A DNA stretch of 43,418 bases from Chryseobacterium gleum (GCA_945897755.1 CAMDGH010000011.1:1-43418), one strand, 5' to 3'. Positions 34,545 to 43,418 are shown, numbered from the stretch's first letter. Translations and numbers: made by a program. The notes: generated by a model not told the origin, from the letters alone.

Positions 34545-35870
34545 TTAGAGCAATTCGTTCGCTAAATTTGCCAACTCAGATCGTTCTCCTTTTTCAAGTT
34601 TAACTTGCGAAAACAGCAATTGATTTTTTAGTCGATCTATGATATATGCTAATCCACAACTATGCTCATCTAAATAAGGGGTGTCTATTTGTTTTACATC
34701 TCCTGTAAAAATGATTTTAGTATTTTCACCAGCTCTTGTTATAATTGTTTTTACTTCGTGAGGCGTTAAGTTTTGTGCTTCATCAATAATAAATAAGATA
34801 TTAGATAAGCTTCTTCCACGAATAAAAGCAAGAGGGGTAATCATTAATTTACCTTCTTTTTCCATGTCAACGATAGCCCTATGTTTTTTCTCATTTTCAC
34901 CAAATTGTGATTTAATGAATTTTAGGTTATCCCATAAAGGCTCCATGTAGGGCGATATTTTTTCTGTTGCATCCCCTGGTAAAAAACCGATTTCTTTATT
35001 TGAAAGTGGAACTAAAGGTCTTGCTAATATGATTTGTTGGTATTGATTGTGCATTTCAAGTGCACTAGCTAGGGCAAGTAAGGTTTTTCCAGTACCTGCT
35101 ACTCCTTGTATTGCCACTAATTTTATATTATTATTGAGAAGTGCGTGAAATGCAAATGCTTGTTCTGCATTTTTTGCTTTTATTCCATACACAAATGGTT
35201 TGTCAACCCGGTCTATATGGTCTGTAACTGGATTGTAATAGGCTAGAGTTGATGTTTTACCATTTTTTAATATATAGTATCCATTTGCTACTTTTTTATC
35301 TCCTAGGATGCCGTTTTCAGGAATTGATTCTTTTGTATATAGGTTTCGAATAATGTCTGAATCTAAATGCTCAATGGAATAAAATGAAGTGTCCTCTAGT
35401 GTTTCAGCATCTACTTTACCGGTCTCATAATCTTCAGACATTAAGCCTAAGGCTTTTGCTTTGATTCGAAGGTTTATGTCTTTTGTGACTAGTATCACAT
35501 CTTTGCTTAGGTATTCTTCTTTTAATACGAGCGCTGTGTTAAGGATTTTATGATCATTTTTCCCAACAGAAAAAATATGTTCCGCATTTACTAATTTCGG
35601 AGAAGTATCAAGTACAATCTTTAATTTTCCTAGTTCATTTCCTAGTTTTATCCACTCTTGAAGATTGGTGTTGTTTGTTATTTTATCTATGAAACGAATC
35701 ACCTCTCGGGCTGCAAAGTTTTTTGTATCGTTTCCAACTTTAAATTTATCTAACTCTTCCAATACCGTGATTGGAAGTACGACATCACTCTTTTTAAAGT
35801 TATTGATTGAATGATGATCGTGAAGTAATACAGATGTATCTAACACGTAGATTTTTTGTTTCTTAGCCAT
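34545..35870 (-). CDS. PIN-PhoH fusion protein (PhoH2-like RNase/ATPase)
   Basis: Two-domain protein of 441 residues. The N-terminal PIN nuclease domain (about 1-150) begins KIYVLDTSVLLHDHH with the first acidic ligand Asp7-8 region and has later acidic residues in VLPITVLEELDKFK and VILVTKDINLRIKA. The C-terminal PhoH ATPase has Walker A GVAGTGKTLLALA near 250, Walker B FIIDEAQNLTPHE near 357 and a sensor-like IIFTGDVKQIDTP near 385. PhoH2 proteins are described as RNA helicase/RNase enzymes; cellular targets here are unknown. Single gene on the minus strand, convergent with the S4 gene. Confidence 0.93.
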   Translation of the reverse strand: MAKKQKIYVLDTSVLLHDHHSINNFKKSDVVLPITVLEELDKFKVGNDTKNFAAREVIRFIDKITNNTNLQEWIKLGNELGKLKIVLDTSPKLVNAEHIFSVGKNDHKILNTALVLKEEYLSKDVILVTKDINLRIKAKALGLMSEDYETGKVDAETLEDTSFYSIEHLDSDIIRNLYTKESIPENGILGDKKVANGYYILKNGKTSTLAYYNPVTDHIDRVDKPFVYGIKAKNAEQAFAFHALLNNNIKLVAIQGVAGTGKTLLALASALEMHNQYQQIILARPLVPLSNKEIGFLPGDATEKISPYMEPLWDNLKFIKSQFGENEKKHRAIVDMEKEGKLMITPLAFIRGRSLSNILFIIDEAQNLTPHEVKTIITRAGENTKIIFTGDVKQIDTPYLDEHSCGLAYIIDRLKNQLLFSQVKLEKGERSELANLANELL

Positions 35871-36093
35871 GACAATTTTTTTTACTAAAAGTACTTGTGA
35901 AAGAATTCACGTTTACTGTCAACTCAACGATTTTTTAAACATGCGTTGTGAATAGCAAATAGTGTAAAGAAAAGTTAATAATCCAATAGCTGTTATTTCC
36001 TATATTTTCCTAGGAGTACAACTCTATTAACGCTTCTTAAACAGAAATTGATTTTTCAATGAACTCACATTAAATTTACAATTATTTAATGAT

Positions 36094-37215
36094 TTAAACA
36101 AATAAATCTTGCGCAATTTGATCTGCCCAATTTTTACCTTTTTCCGTTAAAATGAAGTGTTTATTATCAATGAAACCAATTTCTTCTTTTATAAATGCTT
36201 GAATCTTATTTTTCAAATTTGTTTCAGTGGGAATGAGTTTTTTTAATTTTTCTAATTCTATGCCCCATTTTGTTCTCAAACCTATTAAAATGAGTTCATT
36301 ATATTTATTTTTTATGCTAAGTAATTCGTATTCGTACTTTGGTTTTTTTTCAATTATACCTTTGATATACTCTTTGTTGTTTGCGATATTCCAAGAACGA
36401 TAATTTTCGTCGTAAGAATGTGCCGAAGGTCCAATGCCAATGTATTTAACTCCCTTCCAGTAATTTGAATTATGTTTTGAAATATAACCTTGTTTTGCGA
36501 AATTTGAAATTTCATAATGTTCAAATTCATTTTCTATAAGTAGTTGTTGAAGCAGTGAAAATTGAGGTGTTTGATCTTCATGGACTGGTTCTTGTATTTT
36601 TCCACTAGCAATCCACGCTTTTAATTTTGTTTTTGGTTCGATGGTGAGGCAATATGCGGAGATGTGTTTTACTCCTAATGAGATTGCTTTTTTGATTTGC
36701 AACTCCCAATCGGCTAATGAAAGTGAGGGCAAACCATACATCAGGTCAATACTTATGTTTTCAAATCCTTCTTTTATAGCCAATGCGATGCTGTTTTCGC
36801 TTTGATCTACTGTATGAGCTCGATTCATCCATGTTAATACTTCTGGGTCAAATGATTGTATTCCGATACTCAATCGGTTTATTCCAGCGTTTTTCCAAAC
36901 TTCAAGTTCCCCCTTTGTAACATCGTCGGGGTTACATTCTAAGGTTATTTCTGCATTTTTACTGATGGTATAGTTTGAATAAATTGTATAGAAGATACTT
37001 TCTAACTCGGTTTTTGAAAGTAGACTAGGTGTACCACCACCAAAATAGATGGTTTCAATTTCTTCTTGTTGGATACTTAGAGCACGAGATCGTAGTTCAT
37101 CATTCAGTGCGGCAATCATTTCTTTTCTGTAGCTCTTGAATGTTGTGCTGAAATGAAAATCACAGTAAGTGCATTTGTTTTTGCAAAAAGGAATGTGAAT
37201 GTAAATACCTGCCAT
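36094..37215 (-). CDS. hemW: Radical SAM family heme chaperone HemW
   Basis: HemW (formerly annotated as oxygen-independent coproporphyrinogen oxidase-like) binds heme and a SAM-bound 4Fe-4S cluster, delivering heme to respiratory proteins. The 373 residues start GIYIHIPFCKNKCTYCDFHF with the radical-SAM CxxxCxxC. They lack the extra N-terminal domain and fourth cysteine arrangement of HemN, favouring HemW. Next come IYFGGGTPSLLS near 57 and NPDDVTKGELEVWKNAGINR in two conserved parts near 104. It lies 2 bases downstream of the protease gene, an unusual tight coupling of unrelated functions. Confidence 0.92.
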   Translation of the reverse strand: MAGIYIHIPFCKNKCTYCDFHFSTTFKSYRKEMIAALNDELRSRALSIQQEEIETIYFGGGTPSLLSKTELESIFYTIYSNYTISKNAEITLECNPDDVTKGELEVWKNAGINRLSIGIQSFDPEVLTWMNRAHTVDQSENSIALAIKEGFENISIDLMYGLPSLSLADWELQIKKAISLGVKHISAYCLTIEPKTKLKAWIASGKIQEPVHEDQTPQFSLLQQLLIENEFEHYEISNFAKQGYISKHNSNYWKGVKYIGIGPSAHSYDENYRSWNIANNKEYIKGIIEKKPKYEYELLSIKNKYNELILIGLRTKWGIELEKLKKLIPTETNLKNKIQAFIKEEIGFIDNKHFILTEKGKNWADQIAQDLFV

Positions 37216-37217
37216 GT

Positions 37218-39470
37218 TTATAGTTTTAAAAATCGTGTTTGTATGGTTCTTGTTTTAGTATGTACTAAAATGAGATAGATGCTTTGTTCTAATTGACTTA
37301 TCGGAATCTGTTCTATTTTTTGACCTTTACCTAATATTGTTTGAATGATTTTACCTTCGATACTACAAATTTGAATAGATTCTATCATTTCATTCTTAGA
37401 GATTACTTGAGTGTATTCTAAATGAGTAGGGTTTGGGGACACTTGGATGTCACTGTTTCCTTTTATTATGGTACATATATTTTCAGAAAAGGAACTATTA
37501 AATTTCATGTCTGTGATGTTTGATTGAGCGAAAACATCATTAGATTCATTTGTAAATGTAAATTGAGCTGGAATTATGCTATTTGCGTTCAATCCATCAC
37601 CACCGCTATCATCAATTTTAAAGGTGTAGCAACCCTCTCTTAAACAAAATTTAACTTTAATAATTGGGGCTTGTAGGTTAAAATAATAGGGTCCGCCTTT
37701 GTAGATGGCTTTACCGTTTTCATCTACTAACTTCCACTGAGTTTCTTGCCCATTTTCATCCAATTGAAAAGAGAGGTGATTTTGTTTTGTTTCTGTTTCA
37801 ATTGTAAAACTACTTTCGATGGTATTATTTGCTAAAGTTGTTTCTATTTTGTTGGATGTTATGTGTGCTTTGAAGGTGTGATTTCCGGATTCAAACAATT
37901 GTGATGGAAGGTAGAATGTATCAACTTCTGAGGGGAACAGTTGACCATTCCAGTTACTTTCTATGGTTTTCCCTTGGTCAAATTGATAAGTTAAACCTAC
38001 TGTTTTTAAGGTGTCCTCCCCGTTATTTTGAATTATAATGAAGGGTTTTATTTCAACTTCACAAAATCGTTCTCTTAGGTTTGTCCCTTGAAAAGGGAGC
38101 GCTACATCATGTTTTTTTGATTGTATTAAATAGCTCCCTTTTATTTCTTTATTTTCTGTTTTTGTTGGGTCTAACCAATCTTTCAACCGATTGTCAAAAA
38201 CACCATCACCCTCCCATGATTCACTTATTTTTCCATAATAATCTGTCAGAAAAAGCGCATTACAGCCAGAATCACCACCTTGTAGCTGACCAATAACCTG
38301 ACCTTTTTCATTAAATAGGGGTGATCCTGAGGATCCAATTTCTGTTATTCCAAAATCCCAATTCGTACGCCAATGTAATGCATTTTCTCCAAGAGAAAAT
38401 GCATCTGTGCATAAGGTGTCGAAATCAAGCGAAATTTTTTTAATATCACCAAAAGGATGGTGTATTCCAATCCCTTTTTTGGGAATATTACCACTTGCAT
38501 CCCAGCCATTATAGAATACATTCCAGGATGAGTCGGGATGTTTTGTTAGTTCGCACAGTAAAAAATCTGTTTTTTTATTCAGTGATTTTAGCATTGCGTT
38601 GTGAATTACTTTGTCTTTTAGTGCGTCTTTTGAAGGAATTCCCTGCCCGCAATTTGTTCCTGTTGAATCACTTTCCCATCGGAAACGAAAAACCCAATTA
38701 CTAGGATCAGTTCCACAGTGATAAGCGGTCAATAAATATGGTTTTATCGGCCCGCTTGTTGTATTCATCATAGTTCCAGTACAAAGACCACCTGCATCAT
38801 TTAGAATAAATACAACACTATTCCGTGCATTTTCATAAGCACTTCCTTGGGGACAATTAACATCATAATTACATTTACCACTGTTATTTAATCCTCTTTT
38901 TAGTTTTGGGTTTATCTCTCTATATCCATGAATAATTTTCCCAATGCGAATAGTACTACTTTCAATTAAAGAATTAGTTTCAAGTAAGGTTATGAATATA
39001 GTGTCGTCTTCTATGAGTTCTGTTCCAATACTATTTAGTGCTGAATTGTTTTTGTGTGTAAATTCTGTTTTATTTCTTTTATGATTTGCACCTGTGATAT
39101 AAAGAACACTTCCTTTCGTTAGGTAAAATTGTTCAAAAATAACATTTATCGAATATGCAGTCTTACAGCATATTCCAAGTTGAATAACATGTTGGTTATT
39201 TTTATTTATAAATGATTTTCCGTTTTTACGAATATCTATTGATGTTTTTATTGGAATTCCATATTGGAATATTTTTTCCCGTTGTGTTTTTTGTTCTACT
39301 TCTTTTTTCTTTTTTTCCTTTTGAGAATCGATGCTATCGAAAGCTATGATAGGGATGTTATCGAAGTCCAATTCGCTTAAAAAGTGAAATGTATCCTTTT
39401 GTTTATCTTGGGAATAAGTATCAACAAATAATACGCACGATACGAATAAGCTAATAAACCATGGCTTCAT
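37218..39470 (-). CDS. Secreted trypsin-fold serine protease (Lys-C-like) with T9SS sorting domain
   Basis: Exported protease of 750 residues. Signal peptide about 1-20 (MKPWFISLFVSCVLFVDTYS). Catalytic domain about 195-440 with the chymotrypsin-type triad: His251 in LLTAYHCG, Asp302 in KKTDFLLCEL and Ser381 in EIGSSGSPLF. The arrangement, with many Cys and GQLQGGDSGC after the Ser, resembles lysyl endopeptidase. Beta-rich domains follow (about 445-670), including a GGDGLNANS-containing module. The last 75 residues form a type A T9SS tail (VSPNPTH, then IYLILVHTKTRTIQTRFLKL), used for outer-membrane export. Cleavage specificity is inferred only. Upstream of hemW on the same strand. Confidence 0.9.
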   Translation of the reverse strand: MKPWFISLFVSCVLFVDTYSQDKQKDTFHFLSELDFDNIPIIAFDSIDSQKEKKKKEVEQKTQREKIFQYGIPIKTSIDIRKNGKSFINKNNQHVIQLGICCKTAYSINVIFEQFYLTKGSVLYITGANHKRNKTEFTHKNNSALNSIGTELIEDDTIFITLLETNSLIESSTIRIGKIIHGYREINPKLKRGLNNSGKCNYDVNCPQGSAYENARNSVVFILNDAGGLCTGTMMNTTSGPIKPYLLTAYHCGTDPSNWVFRFRWESDSTGTNCGQGIPSKDALKDKVIHNAMLKSLNKKTDFLLCELTKHPDSSWNVFYNGWDASGNIPKKGIGIHHPFGDIKKISLDFDTLCTDAFSLGENALHWRTNWDFGITEIGSSGSPLFNEKGQVIGQLQGGDSGCNALFLTDYYGKISESWEGDGVFDNRLKDWLDPTKTENKEIKGSYLIQSKKHDVALPFQGTNLRERFCEVEIKPFIIIQNNGEDTLKTVGLTYQFDQGKTIESNWNGQLFPSEVDTFYLPSQLFESGNHTFKAHITSNKIETTLANNTIESSFTIETETKQNHLSFQLDENGQETQWKLVDENGKAIYKGGPYYFNLQAPIIKVKFCLREGCYTFKIDDSGGDGLNANSIIPAQFTFTNESNDVFAQSNITDMKFNSSFSENICTIIKGNSDIQVSPNPTHLEYTQVISKNEMIESIQICSIEGKIIQTILGKGQKIEQIPISQLEQSIYLILVHTKTRTIQTRFLKL

Positions 39471-39499
39471 ATTATTCTCTAATTTAAAAGGTGTTTAGT

Positions 39500-40528
39500 T
39501 TACACATCGCCTTTGTTTGAAAGTAACACAGCTACTTTATGTGTGTGTGGGAAATGAGCTAACAAAATAATCAGTATTACTGTGATTGGAACACTTACAA
39601 TCATGCCAATGATGCCCCACATGCTTCCCCAAACGGCTAAGGAGATGAGTGCAACCAATGGGCTAATATTTAAGGACGAACCCATTATTTTTGGCTCTAC
39701 GACATTACTAATCAATAGCTGTATTATGATTAAAATGAGTAGGATAATTCCTGGATATTGCAGATCTATGTACTGAATGATTGCGAATAAAAACGGGAGG
39801 CTTACGGCTAAGAAAGGACCTACTACAGGTATGTAATTTAATGTGAAAATTAAAAGCGCCCATAAAAAAGGAAAATGTAATCCCATAAAGTATAGGCTTA
39901 TAAAGCAACAAGTTGCTGATATAAAACAGATAAATGTTTTTAATCCAAGGTAATTTGTAATTGATTTTTCAATGTTATTTAATAATAACTTCGATTGATT
40001 TAGGTTCTTTTTATCTAGAAATAGAAGCCCTATTTTTCGTTTATAGTTTGTTTCTTCGATGATTAAAAAAAGCAGGTAAAATAATATAATTACAAGGTTT
40101 CCTGTGAAGGAAGTGATCGAATTTAAGATAGGATTTATGAACTCAGAAAAGTCAAATTTCATCATATTTTTTTGCAACTCTAAGGAAAGATTTATCTGAA
40201 AATGATCGGTAAGTTGTTTTAGAATTACATCACTATTTTTTTTGTAGTGCACCCATGATTTAGCTAATTCTAGAATTTGGATATAGATTGAGTTTATCAG
40301 TAAACTGATGATTAAAAATAAGGCAGAAGCAGCAATACTGTTTTTTAACCATGATGGAAATCGTGTTCTTATATACACATTCTTATCGCTTAGTCTCCTT
40401 ATTGATCGAATTAAGAAATACATCAAGAATGCAATCATTATCGGTAATAGGATGGCTTTTCCTTTAACCAATAGAAAGCCCACCCCGATGAGAAATACTA
40501 CTGAATAGGTAAGCCGTTTTAATTCCAT
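39500..40528 (-). CDS. AI-2E family transporter (PerM-like permease)
   Basis: Integral membrane protein of 342 residues with the AI-2E/PerM pattern: an N-terminal pair of segments (about 7-38), one at about 65-88, a hydrophilic extracytoplasmic stretch, then a C-terminal cluster of segments with LNYIPVVGPFLAVSLPFLFA near 237-256, EPKIMGSSLNISPLVALISL near 283-302 and GIIGMIVSVPITVIL near 311. Family members include TqsA (AI-2 export) and others linked to Na+/H+ antiport, so the substrate cannot be named. It is 29 bases upstream of the protease gene on the same strand and may be co-transcribed with it and hemW. Confidence 0.9.
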   Translation of the reverse strand: MELKRLTYSVVFLIGVGFLLVKGKAILLPIMIAFLMYFLIRSIRRLSDKNVYIRTRFPSWLKNSIAASALFLIISLLINSIYIQILELAKSWVHYKKNSDVILKQLTDHFQINLSLELQKNMMKFDFSEFINPILNSITSFTGNLVIILFYLLFLIIEETNYKRKIGLLFLDKKNLNQSKLLLNNIEKSITNYLGLKTFICFISATCCFISLYFMGLHFPFLWALLIFTLNYIPVVGPFLAVSLPFLFAIIQYIDLQYPGIILLILIIIQLLISNVVEPKIMGSSLNISPLVALISLAVWGSMWGIIGMIVSVPITVILIILLAHFPHTHKVAVLLSNKGDV

Positions 40529-40899
40529 GCCTTATCTTTTTTTAAACGAATGCTAATGTAGTTAAATTGATTTAAAAAACCTTATCATCTTATGTTCCCC
40601 TTTTTTGCTTGAAGATTAAGTTTTAGTGACCAGTTTATTGTGTCAAAATTAGGATTGCTTTTTAACCTGATTTAATTAACTAAGGACATAAATGCTTAAA
40701 TCATATTTCGCACATGTGTAAATCCGATTATTAACATGCGTAAAGCCACCCGATTTTAGAAATAGATGCAACAACAAACAATTCGATAAATCAAATTATT
40801 GATTTTAAAACAACTTCGGTTCAAACATTTAGTGCAACTTTGTAAGATAAAGAGTTGCTTCATTAAAAATTATAAACATTAAATAATTGACAGAATTTT
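40529..40899. other. Divergent intergenic region between permease and MBOAT gene
   Basis: About 370 AT-rich bases between divergent genes. CAACTTTG (40835-40842) is one base from the TAnnTTTG promoter element and overlaps a 6-bp inverted repeat GCAACT/AGTTGC (40834-40839 with 40853-40858), about 60 bases before the MBOAT ATG. No ORF or stronger signal was seen. Confidence 0.5.
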
Positions 40900-42348
40900 A
40901 TGCTTTTTAACTCAATAAACTTTGCTCTATTTTTACCGATTGTTTTTATACTATATTGGTTCGCAACTAAAGGAACTTTAAGACTTCAAAATATTTTACT
41001 ACTCGTTTCAAGTTACTTTTTTTATGCTTGTTGGGACTGGCGGTTTATGTTTTTACTAATCTTCTCGACCTTATTGGACTACTATACTGGTATTAAGATA
41101 CATGAAGCTGCAAACCAAAGAAAGAAATTGTTTTGGCTTTGGTTAAGCATAGGAATAAATTTAGGTTTTCTAGGAGTTTTTAAATACTATAACTTTTTTG
41201 CGGAATCATTTGCAGATGGATTGTCTCTGTTAGGATTTAAAACAAATTTAGGTTCTTTACAAGTGATATTACCAGTAGGTATTTCTTTTTATACTTTTCA
41301 TGGTCTTTCATATGTTATTGACCTCTATAAAAACAGAATAAAACCTGAAAGAAACTTTATTGATTATTCTGTTTTTGTTAGCTTTTTCCCTTTACTTGTG
41401 GCTGGACCTATAGAAAGAGCAACACATCTTTTACCTCAAATTCTTAAAAAAAGGGAGTTTGATTATTTAAAAGCGGTTGATGGATTGCGACAAATATTGT
41501 GGGGCTTATTCAAGAAAATTGTCATTGCTGATAATTGTGCGGAATATGCTAATACAATTTTCAATAATTCATCAGACTATTCTGGAAGTACGCTTGTTTT
41601 AGGCGCATTATTTTTTACATTCCAAATCTATTGTGACTTTTCAGGTTACTCTGATATTGCATTAGGTACAGCCCGATTATTTGGAATAGACCTTTTAAGG
41701 AATTTTGCTTTTCCGTATTTCTCACGAGACATTGCCGAATTTTGGAGACGTTGGCACATTTCGCTATCCTCATGGTTTAAGGATTATCTTTATATTCCCT
41801 TAGGTGGCAGTAGAGGCGGAATGTGGATTAAGATACGAAATACCTTTATCATTTTTCTTGTGAGTGGTTTTTGGCATGGTGCTAATTGGACTTTTATTAT
41901 TTGGGGTTTTCTAAATGCTTTATATATAATGCCATCTATTATTTTAAATACTAATAGAACTCATTTAAATATTGCTGCAAAAGGTAGATTACTGCCAACG
42001 ATAAAAGAATTCTTGGCTATTGCATTAACTTTTAGCTTGACAGTATTTGCTTGGATTTTCTTTCGTGCAGAGAATGTTAGACATGCTATTACCTATATAT
42101 CTGAAATTTTTTCTAGCTCTTTGTTTTCAATTCCCCATTTCCCAGGGATAAGGAAAGCTGTTTCAATTGTTTTTCTGACAGGTATATTCTTAATCGTTGA
42201 ATGGCTTGGGAGAGAACAACAATATGCAATTGCAAATTTAGGCGCAAAATGGTATAAGCCAATTCGAATGGCAATATATTATATAATAGTAATAGCAATA
42301 GTTATCTATGGCGGTGAACAACAACAATTTATTTATTTTCAATTTTAG
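40900..42348 (+). CDS. MBOAT family membrane O-acyltransferase (AlgI-like)
   Basis: Membrane-bound O-acyltransferase, 482 residues, about eleven membrane segments. It is of the AlgI/PatA/DltB type that moves acetyl or other acyl groups across the membrane for modification of exported polysaccharides or wall polymers. Start MLFNSINFALFLPIVFILYW is characteristic. The conserved block FWRRWHISLSSWFKDYLYIPLGG contains His286, and the catalytic His326 lies in GFWHGANWTF. The next gene, 8 bases downstream, encodes an SGNH-like protein, the usual periplasmic partner of such enzymes. The acceptor is unknown; no polysaccharide-synthesis genes are in view. Confidence 0.93.
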   Translation: MLFNSINFALFLPIVFILYWFATKGTLRLQNILLLVSSYFFYACWDWRFMFLLIFSTLLDYYTGIKIHEAANQRKKLFWLWLSIGINLGFLGVFKYYNFFAESFADGLSLLGFKTNLGSLQVILPVGISFYTFHGLSYVIDLYKNRIKPERNFIDYSVFVSFFPLLVAGPIERATHLLPQILKKREFDYLKAVDGLRQILWGLFKKIVIADNCAEYANTIFNNSSDYSGSTLVLGALFFTFQIYCDFSGYSDIALGTARLFGIDLLRNFAFPYFSRDIAEFWRRWHISLSSWFKDYLYIPLGGSRGGMWIKIRNTFIIFLVSGFWHGANWTFIIWGFLNALYIMPSIILNTNRTHLNIAAKGRLLPTIKEFLAIALTFSLTVFAWIFFRAENVRHAITYISEIFSSSLFSIPHFPGIRKAVSIVFLTGIFLIVEWLGREQQYAIANLGAKWYKPIRMAIYYIIVIAIVIYGGEQQQFIYFQF

Positions 42349-42356
42349 GATATAAT

Positions 42357-43280
42357 ATGAAAAAATTTATATACAATTTATTGATATTTGTTGTCACAAT
42401 ATTTCTATTAATCATTGGTATTTCTTTTTTAGCAGGGGGCTATACTGACCCTTTTTATGTAAGATTTACTACTCCAAAACAGAAAAACCTAATTATTGGG
42501 ACTTCTCGTGCTGCTCAAGGTCTACAGCCTGAAGTTTTTAATGAGATTTTAAATACCACTATTTTCAATTATGCCTTTACTCTTGCCCATAGTCCTTTTG
42601 GTAAGGTTTACTATGAAAGCATATTGAAAAAACACAATAAAGAAAAAAATGGGATATTCATCATAACTGTTGACCCCTGGTCTATATCTAGTTCGTGCAA
42701 TAACCCTAATGATTTAACTCAATTTAAAGAAAACAATTTATGCTTGAATAATACAAAATATGTAAATTTATACCCTAATCTAGAGTATCTATACAAAAAC
42801 CTGAAAGGAAATTATGAAGATATAATTTTCCCTCATTCAAAAAGTGTGTTTTTACATAACAATGGTTGGTATGAAGTTAATTGTATTCCAATGGATAGTG
42901 CTTCTGTTAATAGTAGGATTTTTAATAAGATAGAAACTTACAGAAAAGAGCATTTACCTAAAACAAAATTTTCTCAGGTCAGATTAGATTATCTTTTGCA
43001 AACTTTAAAATACTTCAGAAACTATGGCAAGATTTATCTAGTAAGGCTTCCAATACATAGACGTATGATGGAAATTGAAAACGAGATAATGCCCAACTTT
43101 GATAATGTAATAAAGAGCGCAATAGAATTATCAGATGATTATTTAGATTTAACAGTCAAAAATGATGATTATATTTATACAGATGGAAATCACCTATATA
43201 AATCATCAGGTAAAGATGTTTCTGAGCTAATAGCTAATTGGATTAAAAAAAACAATAAAGCACGAACGCCTAACATATAA
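42357..43280 (+). CDS. Membrane-anchored SGNH-like protein, probable MBOAT partner
   Basis: 307 residues with an N-terminal membrane anchor (about 4-26) and an extracytoplasmic domain. The block LIIGTSRAAQGLQPEVF has Ser50 at the position of the SGNH nucleophile. The C-terminal DGNHLY supplies the Asp276-x-x-His279 pair, so the triad appears complete. Such proteins (AlgJ/AlgX, PatB, DltD-type) receive or transfer the acyl group brought by the MBOAT enzyme. Gene order and 8-base spacing support this. The family name is inferred from these motifs; overall sequence is divergent. Its last codons overlap an attC-like palindrome. Confidence 0.75.
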   Translation: MKKFIYNLLIFVVTIFLLIIGISFLAGGYTDPFYVRFTTPKQKNLIIGTSRAAQGLQPEVFNEILNTTIFNYAFTLAHSPFGKVYYESILKKHNKEKNGIFIITVDPWSISSSCNNPNDLTQFKENNLCLNNTKYVNLYPNLEYLYKNLKGNYEDIIFPHSKSVFLHNNGWYEVNCIPMDSASVNSRIFNKIETYRKEHLPKTKFSQVRLDYLLQTLKYFRNYGKIYLVRLPIHRRMMEIENEIMPNFDNVIKSAIELSDDYLDLTVKNDDYIYTDGNHLYKSSGKDVSELIANWIKKNNKARTPNI

Positions 43281-43330
43281 GGCTTAAACGCTGCGTAGCG
43301 ATAGCGTAGTTGCGGTTTTAGCCCGTGTTG
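43268..43330 (+). repeat. attC-like imperfect palindrome after the SGNH gene
   Basis: Begins with GCCTAAC (43268-43274), which fits the integron attC end motif RYYYAAC. Arms pair as AACA/TGTT (43272-43275 with 43326-43329), GGCT/AGCC (43281-43284 with 43320-43323) and AAACGC with GCGGTTT (one bulged G). The middle has GCGTAGC/GCGTAG repeats. The far end GTTGACA only partly fits GTTRRRY, so attC identity is unproven; it may be another Bacteroidota intergenic hairpin repeat. Confidence 0.4.
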
Positions 43331-43379
43331 ACATTAGCTTTCGCTATGCCACGTCTCTTTTTTATGGGGATTCAAAAAA

Positions 43380-43418
43380 ATGGGTTTAGATTTTGAGTTG
43401 AAAAGTCATTTTCAAGCA
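43380..43418 (+). CDS. Possible start of a further gene (3' truncated by window edge)
   Basis: An ATG at 43380 opens a frame of 13 codons (MGLDFELKSHFQA) that runs off the window. The composition looks coding-like, and it would be the next gene after the attC-like element, but the fragment is too short to recognise and could be chance. Confidence 0.3.
   Translation, partial: MGLDFELKSHFQA

Noticed and set aside
37260-37460. T9SS tail region as a separate small gene
   Set aside because: It is in frame and continuous with the protease and forms its C-terminal sorting domain.

Overview
The window looks like a piece of a low-GC Bacteroidota chromosome, most likely order Flavobacteriales (family-level placement, perhaps near Crocinitomicaceae, is inference). 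The evidence is a 750-residue protease with a type IX secretion (T9SS) C-terminal tail, a DUF4175-like membrane protein, a long-form IspG, a short NuoG, several promoters with the Bacteroidota -7 signature TAnnTTTG, and A-rich upstream regions instead of strong Shine-Dalgarno sites. It is almost entirely housekeeping sequence with a few accessory points. No insertion sequence, prophage, CRISPR array or rRNA gene was seen; one tRNA (Cys) is present.

Layout. 1-4.1 kb: 3' end of ileS with a strong terminator, a FAD monooxygenase carrying an unusual CxxCxGxG cysteine module, and pyrF. 4.1-6.5 kb (minus): hmgA-hppD, two successive steps of tyrosine catabolism. 7.0-19.8 kb (plus): a complete 14-gene complex I operon, nuoA to nuoN, with separate nuoC and nuoD and a truncated-type nuoG. 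19.9-20.9 kb: rpiB (minus), then about 620 bp of very AT-rich DNA, then an orphan LytTR response regulator (plus). 21.7-23.7 kb (minus): gltX-folB-tRNA-Cys. 23.8-30.8 kb (plus): DUF4175-like coiled-coil protein, RsbW-like ATPase, ybeY, mnmG and a zinc-ribbon methyltransferase. 30.8-40.5 kb: ispG (minus), a fatty acid desaturase and an S4 RNA-binding protein (plus), then PhoH/PIN, hemW, a secreted Lys-C-like protease and an AI-2E-type permease (all minus). 40.9-43.4 kb (plus): an MBOAT O-acyltransferase with an SGNH-like partner, ending in an attC-like imperfect palindrome and the possible start of another gene.

The most interesting signal is not a gene. Two near-identical palindromes with the ParB centromere core GTTTCACGTGAAAC flank mnmG: a perfect 18-bp palindrome one base after the ybeY stop, and a 16-bp site that overlaps both the mnmG stop and the GTG start of the next gene. 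About 7 kb upstream lies the rpiB/LytTR intergenic region, roughly 17% GC by hand count. It holds two exact TTATNCACA DnaA-box matches and three one-mismatch versions, all in the same orientation, plus a 15-bp perfect inverted repeat. Together these suggest an origin-proximal or centromere-like region. The parS identity is strong by motif; the origin idea is a hypothesis. Hand-sampled GC skew gave no clear switch, and the nuo operon points toward the proposed origin.

Functional themes: respiration (nuo), translation and tRNA modification (ileS, gltX, tRNA-Cys, mnmG, ybeY, S4), central and cofactor metabolism (pyrF, rpiB, folB, ispG, hemW), tyrosine degradation (hmgA, hppD), membrane and envelope functions (desaturase, permease, MBOAT/SGNH, DUF4175) and protein secretion (T9SS cargo).
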